DNA of 64,000 nt from Serpula lacrymans var. lacrymans S7.9 (Eukaryota; Basidiomycota; Agaricomycetes; Boletales; Serpulaceae): contig NW_006763307.1 in NCBI RefSeq assembly GCF_000218685.1, positions 408,507 to 472,506 of the forward strand, read 5' to 3'. Below the pieces are notes generated by a model that had not been told where the DNA came from, ran no database searches, and was given only the letters and a program-made list of their open reading frames with translations. A program made the translations under genes and the position numbers. Below are positions 43,453-53,490 of the stretch, in pieces. Each line of letters begins with the position of its first letter. Position 1 is the stretch's first letter.

Positions 43453-44175
43453 TTTGTTGTATCCTTTCAAGACCTTTTGTACCATAGCTCCCAGAATCGC
43501 ATTACATTTGTCACCCACTCATTTTCACCGGACTTTCACACCACTACACCCCCATATACTCTATGTACTGTGCAAAATGGAGAATGACAAGGCTACTACT
43601 TATTTCCAATCTCTACTACAATGCTATGAGCATGATTTTCCATCACTACTCCTACCATATAATTCAGTCTCATTCTTGTACCTCTACATAAGTCGCTGAA
43701 AAGAATCAAAGAGGATCAGGTCAACAAACATAGATCCAAAGTCACACCATTCAACTCACCAGGGAACAATCCAAAATTTCCATGTTGATCAGAGTCTCCT
43801 GTCTCTCACCATTTTAGGCATCATTTTCTATTTCATGTGTGATGTGCAAATATCTCCTAACTTCCAAAATTGTGTCTTGTTCCTGGGAGGCTCTCTAAGA
43901 CCGTAGTACTTACATTATAGATTTATGGATATGCTTGAACAATGTGTTTCTGAAATCCTGTATTATATAATGCACTGACCAGTAATCATTTATTATAGAC
44001 AACCCCACATATATTTTTGTTGTCTACATCAACACCATGAGTTCTCAGACCCCCGAGCCATCCATTCCCTCTGATATTCCATCCAGCTGGACATTGCTGT
44101 TTACAGAACTTGCAGCACAGTGTGCTATTTCACTTCCAGCAAGCATTAATTTGCATGCACACTGAGGGGCCCGAC
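43453..44175. other. Intergenic DNA, start of the second repeat island
   Basis: AT-rich. A short frame (MSSQTPEPSIPSDIPSSW, starting near 44038) runs for about 42 codons to a stop before LTR4. It could be a truncated gag-like start, but nothing supports it beyond composition. Confidence 0.3.
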
Positions 44176-44679
44176 TGTGAGGACTCAATTTTTCTCATCA
44201 CATTCCCATCGTGTCGTGGTTATCCGACTCATTCCCCGTCACTCCTCTCACCCTTGGACTAAAGATCACAGTCAGTATCTTATTACTCTTATCTTTCTTC
44301 TTCTTATTTTCCATTCATATTCACATTCTATCATACTTACAACAAAGGAGAACCATTGTAGACCCTCGAGAAGATATCCAGATGGCATGGCAATGATCCA
44401 GTGCCATGTCCAGGAATACTTCAGAGAGATATTAATCAGCAATATAGGCTATGACTCAGCACTTTCATGGGCTTACTAATATAGCCAATTATACATCTCT
44501 TGCCAAGACTCTCTCTCACACGATTAGTAAATATGATAGTACTTTCCTCTCTTTCTGGCCTGACTGCTACTATTCAGTATATAAGGAGTAGATATTCCAC
44601 ATATTGTTCTTTAGTTCAATATTAGTTTGGATTTACACCTATATCAATACTCTTCAGCTCTCATACTCTGATCCACCGC
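44176..44679 (+). mobile_element. LTR4 copy 2, truncated at its 3' end
   Basis: It starts TGTGAGGACTCAATTTTTC and matches LTR4 copies 1 and 3 up to ATACTCTGATCCACCGC, where a different repeat begins at 44680. Confidence 0.8.
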
Positions 44680-45540
44680 TGTCATGCACCAAAGTTGATT
44701 GGTAGCATGGACAGGTGTCAAGAATGAAGCGAATATTCAAAAAGACTCGCCTTTGCGCCACACAGGCACAGTGCCACATGGAATAGTAATTAATATTGCC
44801 TTTTTGAATTTGTGGCTGATCAGCACCACCTCTATTAGGCAATCCAGTCGCGTTCACCTTTGCTTTTCCATTCGGCACTTTTGGCATTTTGGCAAATTTT
44901 CGCGTCGCCACTGGCTACACATTGCGCCCTTGCTTTCGTCGCCCTCCCTTACCTTTTTTTTTCTTTACTCAGTCCCACCATGGGACCCTTACTCTCTTTT
45001 TTATTCTCACCCAACAGTCGCTTCTGGATCCCTATTCTGGTTCACCTCCTTGTCACCTCCACCCTCCTCCTCCTCATCTTCTTTGCTCCCTCACCATATC
45101 TGATGTCACCACTTTCTATCTGTTTCTGTCGCCGATCTGTCGACCACCACGTGCCGCTGCTGACATCAGCAAAGCCCCGGCGGCCGGTCCAAATTGGGCA
45201 AAAGGTCTATCTTCATGATGTCGATCTTCCATCATATACCATCAAAATATCGGTTGCTCGTCTCGCCTGGTTGGAGCGTGGGTGGGTAGTTTTTGAGCTG
45301 GAGAAGGTTCATCCCCTTGCGTTGCCCATGTACATCATCGTCCCATTCACTTGGGTACACTTATCTTTTGTCCATTGTCTTTGCTACAGCTACACCTACC
45401 ACACACTGCCTGGGACTCACTTGTTCCAAATTGGAACTACTCCCCTCCCTCCCTCGTTTGACCAGGTGGTCCAGTACAACCAGTCCATTGGTAAGGCCAT
45501 GAAACCGTCAGATTTGGACTAGGTGGTGGACCGGTGGCTC
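44680..45540 (+). repeat. Dispersed ~870-bp repeat, copy 2
   Basis: Same orientation and extent as 3533-4404. It is flanked by a truncated LTR4 on the left and an LTR4-like repeat in reverse orientation on the right. Confidence 0.82.
44980..45522 (+). CDS. Unknown 180-aa protein encoded in a dispersed repeat (copy 2)
   Basis: This is the counterpart of 3844-4386, with identical length and the same CCCACCATGGG start context. The hydrophobic segment (FWIPILVHLLVTSTLLLLIF) and the middle and C-terminal blocks are kept; LARLAWLERGWVVFELEKVH-type residues are nearly unchanged. About 25 of 180 residues differ and there are no indels. Function is unknown. The product might be a membrane-anchored accessory protein of an unrecognised element. 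A non-coding explanation would need both copies to have avoided stops by chance or by being young. Confidence 0.55.
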   Translation: MGPLLSFLFSPNSRFWIPILVHLLVTSTLLLLIFFAPSPYLMSPLSICFCRRSVDHHVPLLTSAKPRRPVQIGQKVYLHDVDLPSYTIKISVARLAWLERGWVVFELEKVHPLALPMYIIVPFTWVHLSFVHCLCYSYTYHTLPGTHLFQIGTTPLPPSFDQVVQYNQSIGKAMKPSDLD

Positions 45541-46234
45541 TGTGAGGCAACGATAAACTATAACAAAAACGAAACCTGTCTCCTTCTGCACTTGCAGGGA
45601 GTAAGAGGTTTGATGAGCTTGAGGTTGACAGACGCTAGTAAATATAGCAAGTAGAGGACTTTGGGAGGTGAGCTCAAGGGTTTTGGTTGAGGAGTAAAGC
45701 GGGTAAATTCAGTAATAGAAAACTAAGGAACTATACATGAATAGGTAAGGCTTTATATAGTGAACTGTTTGTCCCTCAGACTGAAAGGAGAATAAACAAA
45801 AAGTGGTCTGAGGAATAAATCGTCCAATAAGAAAAAGAGAACAACTATCGTACGACTTTAACTTGATTAATCAGCGGGTGAGAGATTTGTACTAATAATA
45901 GATGTTTGTTACGCGTGTTCAGGAACCGTATCCTCATGATGAGGTATGATCCTGATCAAAGTGTTTATTAGTATATCCAGGCCTTAATGGGGCTTGGAGC
46001 TGGTTGGCGAGATGCCTACTACCAGTCCCTACCCATTGTGCTGGCTGGCTGGGAGTGATACCCAGTCTCTGATCTGTGATATAAAGTGGTAACGGTGGTT
46101 AAGAAAGCCTGTGAGGGCTATGAGAAGTAATATGGCAAATGATACCTCTAGCCCTAGAGCCAGAGGTGTAATGGGAAAGGCATTCGAGAACCAAGACATA
46201 GAGAAGATAAGAAAATAATAAAATGGTCCTTACA
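45541..46234 (-). mobile_element. LTR4-like repeat, reverse orientation
   Basis: On the plus strand it runs from TGTGAGGCAACG to TGGTCCTTACA. Its left end resembles the left end of LTR4 copy 3 (TGTCAGGCAACA) and it contains the same TTATATAGTGAAC motif, but it diverges elsewhere. No target duplication is visible (GGCTC against AATGC). Confidence 0.6.
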
Positions 46235-47811
46235 AATGCTAGAACTATGGCATACAGAATGGACCAACCTCAGCCGGTTATTTGAACGGCACTGGGGAGA
46301 CAAGCTTACTGATGACCCGTCAACATTGGGGCACAGTGCAAATCAAGTTGGGCGCAAGGCACCCTCGGACCTGAAAAAAGTGGATTACTATCCCAGTTTT
46401 CATCTTGCCAGTGTGGTGCTTGATGCTCGTATCCTTGATTGTTGGAGGTAAGAGACTTTGCGGCTGCAGAATGTACTATGAGGTGACATGACCCCAGATT
46501 GTTTTATAAAACCACAGACCTATTTGGTCACTTCCAGTCACTTGCAGCACACTCTGAGCTACCAGACCTACAAACACTGGAAAATGATGTATGCAAACTA
46601 CATCAGAGATACACACATGCAAAGTCTTTTGAACAAGCACAACAACAATGTGGTCCGCTAAAAGGACCTGGTGAAGTTCTCATAGGAAGTGAATGGAAAC
46701 CTCGTCAAGGCAGCCACAGTACTGCAAAGGAATCTACCCGTCAGCCTGCCTAAAAGAAGACTAAAAACAAAAGTAACACTGATTCAAATAATGAAGAGTC
46801 TGAAAAGGATTTTGTTGGTGATGGAACCTTGGCTTGTTCAATGCTGTTCATGCAAGATGCAATTGTGGCTCGTGAACTTGCATATTCTATCAGTGAGGGT
46901 GATATTGGACGTGCTTATGAGTGTATAAAGGTAAGTTTTGCATGCGTGTTCACATTTTGCAGTGCTGAAATCACTTTAAGATTATGTTATTTACATTTGC
47001 AGGGTCTACACATACAAAGTATGCTACTTACCTGCTTAAGATGATCTGCAACCTTGAGCTGGAATGCTCACCCGAGTTGAAGGATGCCATCTTGTCAAAC
47101 TGGCTCGTAAACCTTGAAGGACTACCCAGTAAATTCTATGGCGGAGACTTCATGCAAGAATATTATAATGATATATTGCAACACTCATGAGAGCATAATG
47201 ATGTTGAATGGGATGGCCCTTTGATGTGTAGCACCATATCACGGAATGTTGCAGAGTTCAGTCGGATCAAGAAAGACTTGCTAGAAGGCCTTGGTCTTGC
47301 GCAGAAAAGTGGGAAACATCCCAAACCGCATGACCAACCAGAGATCAAGACCTTGCTGCGAACTTACCAGGAGGAAGAGCTGTATCTTTTCCACTCTGGG
47401 CGCAAATATAGTGGGCTAGATATCAGCGACTTTGCTAGGGGCATTAACAAACTATGCATGGGAAAACTAGAGAAGTGGATAAGGGAGACAACTACTGCAC
47501 ATGGAATGTTTGAAAGCCATCAAGCCAGCCATTTACAAAGGAAGAGTCACAGCGAGGAGGAAGTACCCGAAGACTCTGATACAAGCAATTATGATGGGAG
47601 CAAGGAAGAAAGGGGCAAAGATGAACATAACAACAACAACAACAAAACTGAAAACATGAATATGTACTTCAACAGTCCTAATACCCCAGGATTACGCCTT
47701 TTCAAGGACGGGGAGCTGATGGTTGAATTTGATGCTGTTGACAATAACTCTTCTGATGACAGCTGGGCCAGTGAAGCTGCAGATGAGGGCAGTGATAGAG
47801 GGGAGGACTGA
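46235..47811 (+). pseudogene. DUF6589-family gene fragment
   Basis: After the LTR the plus strand encodes YYPSFHLASVVLDARILDCW and, past an intron, FYKTTDLFGHFQSLAAHSEL. Later exons give SMLFMQDAIVARELAYSIS and the segment FAGSTHTKYATYLLKMICNL with NWLVNLEGLPSKFYGGDFMQ. The tail (SRIKKDLLEGLGL ... ELYLFHSGRKYSG ... MYFNSPNTPGLRLF) is acidic. I recognise this as the C-terminal part of DUF6589 proteins, a multicopy family of Agaricomycetes of unknown function. The usual N-terminal half is missing, cut by the LTR at 46234. An in-frame TGA (47188-47190) interrupts the C-terminal region, and a frame break lies near 46750. It is probably a dead copy. Confidence 0.7.
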
Positions 47812-48205
47812 GCCTCGCACCTGATTTCAGGACTTGTTCTCTTTCGCCTGGCAGTCCATTCATAAGTACTTATATATCTTTGTAAATTGATGAACACGTA
47901 ACAAGCTCGCCATTTTTTGCTTGCGTGATTGAGGATTATCCTGGGGCCCTACAGTGCCATTTTGTTTACGCTTGGCTGGGATGGGATTCATTTTCAAGTC
48001 AAAGTTGTTATGTGACATTGGAGCCTGCCATGTCAAAGTGTCGGTGCTGGGGGCAACAATTAGACCATAATCACAAGAGGGGTTTCAAACGTACGGAGCC
48101 ATGTTACTATAAATGGCATTGTAAATTGAGCTGGACAATAGAGGTCCATTGCTGCCATGGGAGGTTTATTATTTTTTTGCATCGCAAATATAAGTTGTCA
48201 AGGAC
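47812..48205. other. Spacer between convergent repeat genes
   Basis: No gene seen, but the helicase may continue into this stretch: its apparent stop overlaps a consensus 5' splice site (CAG|GTGAGT at 48209-48204 on the minus strand). Confidence 0.35.
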
Positions 48206-50823
48206 TCACCTGGTCGTTGCCAGTTCCATATGGCAATCCATGATAAACATGCAGTCCTTGCTAGCCACTTCAACAGGTTGAGCAGAGGACAGGGGCAGTT
48301 TCGTCCGGAGCTGTTGAATGGTATTCCACACATGATGGAGATGAGGCTGTAATAAGCCGTTGGATGTGGTGAGCGCAGCCAAGTCAGCTAAGCATTGCAG
48401 GCTTGTGACACGCTTGACAAGAATTTTGATTGTGTTGTCAAGTAGAAAGGCAGCGGATGGAAGTAAGCCAGTGAGTAGTGAGGGTGCTGCATCATAGATC
48501 CTGCCACAAACTTCCTCAAAGGCAGTTACTGCCATTTTTTGCTGGTCCTTTGACAGATGTTTGGACTTCTCCATGGCCTTGAGCTTTGGGACCTTGGGAG
48601 GTGTAGTAATTTGAGGAGGGCAACTGGCAGGATCACATCCACTGCACAGACATTGGGTTGATGGATGTGAAAATTGGACAATGCACATTGAGCAAGTAAA
48701 AGGTGAGTTGACAACCGGGTTTGTGTACAGCCGATTCTGCTCAGCAACGAGGCAAGGCGCTAACAGCAGCTTAGCCATGTTGCCGTCCATGCTTACGGCA
48801 GATGTTGGTGTCTTCTTTATGCCAGCGCTCATCTTGTGGTCCTCAAGAATAGACTCGGCATCTGTCATGTGAGTCTTTGTCACATACATAATGCCCCAAG
48901 GTGTATCCACCTGTTGACCTTGTCCCGCTCGTCCTATCTTCTGGAAAAAGTTGTCAGGAACTAGAGCAAGGCCCAGCACTATGGCAACCTCAATATCTTT
49001 TGGGCTGTATCCCACACAAAGTGAGTCCGTTGCAATTACAATCTGTGACTTACTACTCTCACGATAAAGCTGGAGTGTCTCCCTGTTGTGTTCAGGTGTG
49101 TTAAGTACATTGTACATGCGCAGACAGATTGGGAGGTCCTGGCGGTCAGCCGATTTATTCCAGAGGTAAGTCATTACACGGAACTGCAGATGAATCGTCT
49201 GACAGTATATTATTGTTTTTTTCTTGTTTGCAAGCACCCAGTCAAGGGCCGGAAAACACCAACCACCCGGGCCATGGGGTAACTGCAAGATGACAAGCCG
49301 CATGTTGCTGCAGACGTTGGAACGTTGTACAAGGTGGTATTGTCCAGGGGTAAGCGTCAGAAAGCTGCATACACGCTCTGTTGGTTGTCCTGCAACTAAT
49401 GTGGCAGTCATAGCAATGATAACAATGTTGGAAGGCATGCGCTGGGCTATGAAGCCTATCTGTAGGAAGGATTTTCGAAATGCCGTGCCCCAGGTGTCGA
49501 GTAGGTGTATTTCATCTACTCCTAACGCCCATAGTCTATGTCAGGCAACAAATACAAAGCTATATAACAAAGCACAATGCCTGGTCAAGTCCTTGTTGGA
49601 AGGCGATAAATCAGGGTATGAGGATGAAGAGTATCGGTATAAGCGCAAATCCAAACTAATATTGAACTAGAGAATAGTACATCGAGTATGTACTTCTTTA
49701 TATAGTGAACGGCAATGGTCAGACCAAGAAAGGGAAGAACTAAGAAAGTGGTCTGACCATCTAGCTAACCAATAAGAAAAAAAGGAGAAGGTGGTCCGAT
49801 CTATCGTATTTACTAATCGTATGAGAAAATGTATTGGTAAGGGATGTGCGATTGGCTGTATCAGTAAGCCCATGAGAAGGCGCTGACTCACAACCTTCTT
49901 CGCTTATCAATATTCCTCCGAAGTATTCCCAGACATAGCAATGGATCGTTGCTATGTCATTTGGATATCTTCTCGAGGGTCTACAACAAGTCTCCTTTGT
50001 TGTAGGTACGATAGGACGTGAGTGTGAATAGAGAATAAGAAGAAAAAGTATAAAAGTAATAAAACACCTGCTGTAATCTCTAGTCCAAGGGCAAGAGGAG
50101 TGACAGGGATTGAGTCTGCTAACCACGACATGACGGGAATGCGATAAGAAAAATCGATTCCTCACAGTCTACTCCGAAATGACCTGTGGTACAACAGGTC
50201 TTTGAATCCTTTTGATGAGAGCTGTTCAGGGGACAGCAAGACCATAGCAACCTCTTCTCGAGCAGTATGCCATAGATTTTTATTGCGGTTGATCCTGGCA
50301 TCCCGGAGAGTATTTGCATTAATGGCTAATGCTTCAATATGATAGCCTTTGAACTCTTATTCCTAGGTGCGTCAATGTAGCATTTGATTTCATTGACAAG
50401 ATGCTGACATACCATTTCTTCCTCGAGTCTGTTTGTAGGGAATACCACCACCATGGCAGGGTTGGCAGGGACATGTCTCTGTGGAGTACAGAGAGTGGGA
50501 TTAGAAGCAAGAGCCTGAAGGATGAGCATGTACATGAACAGGTAAGCAGTTTTGCCTCCCCCTGTCGGTATAATGGCCAAGAGGTCTACTCCATCTAGGG
50601 ATTTGCATACACCTTCAATCTGGTAGTCATGAGGTTGGAACGAAAGCAATGGTGCAAGGATATGTTGCACAAGAGATGTCCCCTCAGGTGTACTAAACAT
50701 GAAATCAGGTGAGGAATGATCTTGTCCTTCATGGGCTAACATCATTCGAGCTGAAGAAAATAAAATATATTGTTGTCGGGTACTGTCTACTTGGTTTACA
50801 GTCTGTCTGTTTGATTTGAACAC
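48206..50823 (-). pseudogene. RecQ-like DEAH helicase, split by a solo LTR
   Basis: The minus strand has motif I (LLAIIPTGGGKTAYLF, ~50590) and motif Ia (MVVVFPTNRLEEEM). The solo LTR4 follows at 50166-49539, then motif II (WALGVDEIHLLD), motif III (AMTATL) and the second helicase lobe (KKTIIYCQTIHLQFRVM; IVIATDSLCVGYSPKDIEV; QKIGRAGQGQQ). A cysteine-rich tail (CSMCIVQF, CLCSGCDP) may bind zinc. RecQ-like helicases unwind DNA 3' to 5'. This variant belongs to a multicopy basidiomycete family, some members of which are linked to mobile or subtelomeric DNA. An in-frame TAA after the intron near 50345-50400 is a second lesion (a C-to-T change from CAA would explain it). The C-terminus may continue past an intron at 48206. 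Confidence 0.85.
49539..50166 (-). mobile_element. Solo LTR4 inside the helicase gene
   Basis: The minus strand starts TGTGAGGAATCG and ends GCCTGACA. The duplication GTCTA is exact (49534-49538 and 50167-50171). It is 628 bp, the only LTR4 copy with both ends and a clean duplication, and so it defines the family. Confidence 0.92.
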
Positions 50824-50984
50824 GACGTGTCTTAATCATGTGACCGTTCATCCTTGCACTGATGTATAATGTAAGCAAGCTTTAACGCTGAACTTATACC
50901 AGTCCCATTCTGGGCCAGGAATAGATCGTTTTAGATAGTGTATCCAATGGAAAAGTCTAATTCAATTACAATCAAGCGAGTCCC

Positions 50985-53221
50985 TTACATGAGCTTTCCA
51001 CTAGACCATTCTAAAAACGTCTGCGTCTCTTTCAACCATGGGATCAGCCCATCCCGCCTTACTTTCGTTCCTGTGTCTGCAGACTGTATCTTGGCCTTCT
51101 TCCCATCCACAAGCTCCCATTTCTGCTCTTTAACAGTAACGAGACCTTGCTGCAGCTCTTCCCCTCCAAGAATAATCGCAAACGGAACTTCGTCCTTCTC
51201 ACCTGCGGCAAATTGAGTAGGCAATTTTGGTTTCTTCTTGGCTAAGAAATCAGTCTGCAACAGTCCTTATTTAATGACCTGACGTCGCGTGAATAAATAA
51301 AAAAATTCAACCCACTTTAATGCCTGCTTCTCTTAACTCATGGACCAAGCGTACTCGTTCTTCTAACAGTCCGTCTCCCGCTGCCATGACGTACACCATC
51401 GTCTCTTTGCTTCGCATACCCTTTTCAACCCATTTTGGCCACACAATAGCGAAAATGCGGTCGAGTCCAATGCTAACACCAATACACGGTAGACTGGGCG
51501 CTTTCTTCCCCTCTCCAGCAGCCGCTGCAGTGAACATCCCCACAAGGTTGTCGTACCGGCCACCGGCGGCTATTGAACCGACACCTACTTGAGACTCGTC
51601 AACTTCTTCTTCTTCCTCACCATTTTCAGGCTTGGGTTTCTTGCTAGATTTCTTTTTCGGTGGTGGTGGTGTAGAGGTAGCGGATGACTCGGTTGTGACA
51701 GGTGCTGAAGATGAGGCGAGCGCATTGGCGGCGGCAAAACCTGGAGGAGCCGATGCTTCGACTATAGCTTCGTAAATGATCCCTGTATAATAGTCGAGAC
51801 CCCGAGCAAGTGATAAGTCAAACGATATCTTAAAGGTACGAGGTCAGACTGAGATAGACGAAGATGTGACACGACTGACTTTGTTGATGACATTATAAGC
51901 CTTCAGTAAAGTAAATAAGAGTTCCATATCAAGAACACCTTGCTTGGCATTTCCGTTGGCCATTAGTGTTTCATCTGCCTTGAGTTGTTCCAGCAATGAT
52001 GGTCCACCTTGTCGATACTGTTAGGTTATGTAACCCTGCAACAACGAGTATATCACCTTTATGCTTGACATACTCCCCGATTTTATCTGCCACTGCAGGG
52101 TCCAACCCCTTCTCTTCGGTCATTTCTTTTTTGACTTCCAGCCAGGGAAGCTACAGAAACATGAGAACAGTACATGATAATATAGACGAAAAGAAAATAC
52201 CTTGTCTAGTTTATCGACCGCAGATGATATCGATCTGATCTTCTCTTCTGGTACACCACACACTTCAAAAATACCATCCAGAATTTTGCGATGATTAATC
52301 TATTGATAACAAATATGAACAACAATGTCATGCAACTGGAATACTGTGACATACCTTAACAGTAAACTCCCCCACATCAAATCTAGCAAGAATCGTGCAC
52401 AGCAAACTGATAATCTCAGCGTCTGGGATCATCGGATCCCAAACGCCAGAAATGTCAAAGTCCTAACGTTCATATCTCAGACGGGGGCCTCAGTCGATAT
52501 CACTATCACATACCGCCTGCGAAAACTCCCTCATTCGACCTTTTGACATGACAGGATTATCCCGTCGGTAGACCTTGCCTACTTGCCATATCTTGCCTTG
52601 GATAGTAGCTCCCCCCATGGCCAAATATCTCGCAAGAGGAACAGTATGATCATATCGTAGCGCAAGCTGTTCTCCACCCTGATCCATCAGGTCGAATATA
52701 AGCTTCGCATCCTCCCCATACTTCCCAGCAAGGATATCCTTCCGCTCAAAAACAGGCGTATCAAGGCAGCTTCCTCCAAATGTCGTGAAAACATCCTTGA
52801 CCGTGCGTTCTATGTGCTCGCGACAGAACATTTCGCCAGGGCCATAGTCGCGCGTTCCCTGTTATGGAACCTACTTGAGTACTTGAGATATCTGGTGATC
52901 AAAGCATACGATAGTACGAACTTTTGCTGTCTTTAGTAGCAGTCGACCCTTTTTCTTTCCTGCATCCTTGTTGCCTGCCGCACCCTTGATCGATGCGAGA
53001 TTTTTCTTCAGCTCGCCGAGCTTCTTCTTAGCTTCTTCAATATTAGATGCATCTGCATTTTGTGTTTTAAGATCCAACAAGAGCGCCGCTTGTTCCGTTA
53101 TTTGACTGTCGAGAGATTCGACGGTAGCCATGGAATGAAACCTGGGTGCGTGTGCTGTTACAGAGCGGAAAGCAGGTAATCGATAGGAAAGACGGGAAGC
53201 GCGAGTCAGTGCTAAAAACAT
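50985..53221 (-). CDS. HTS1: Histidyl-tRNA synthetase (probable dual cytosolic and mitochondrial)
   Basis: Exon 1 (53221-52922) encodes an Arg/Ser/Leu-rich, acid-poor start ([18 protein letters not shown]), as in mitochondrial presequences. A second Met ([10 protein letters not shown], codon 31) is a likely cytosolic start. A helical WHEP-type region follows ([17 protein letters not shown]). Later exons give [17 protein letters not shown] (motif 1 region), [17 protein letters not shown] and [20 protein letters not shown] (motif 2), then [17 protein letters not shown] (histidine signature). Next are [27 protein letters not shown] (motif 3) and an anticodon-binding domain ([10 protein letters not shown] ... 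[10 protein letters not shown]), with the stop at 50985. A Lys/Pro/Glu-rich insert separates the histidine signature from AGGRYDNL. The enzyme charges tRNA-His with histidine. About eight exons with introns near 50 bp, and it looks intact. Confidence 0.93.
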
Positions 53222-53490
53222 TCAAGGAAAGATAAAATGTGCGATTGCTCGTGACTCGAAGGTGTCGGGACCCAGATCACCGCTCACTCCCTGGTGCACA
53301 CATAGAGGGCTTCAATATGAGAACTCAGAAAAACATGTGTGGACAGGAGCATAACATTAATATTACTGATGATATATACATCTAAAACATAGACTAGACA
53401 TGTATCCAAAGCAATGTAACAAGATTTTCCACTAGGTATCAATTTTACGAGTCACTTCTCCTGTACTAGGTCCAAGTCCGGGTCGTCATA

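Noticed and set aside
42322..43518. Long antisense ORFs across the Crinkler-type gene
   Set aside because: The plus-strand exons join in frame with consensus introns and match known domains; the antisense frames do neither.
45541..46234. Solo LTR with proven insertion
   Set aside because: Although it has LTR4-like ends, the flanking five bases do not match, so I list it only as an LTR4-like repeat.
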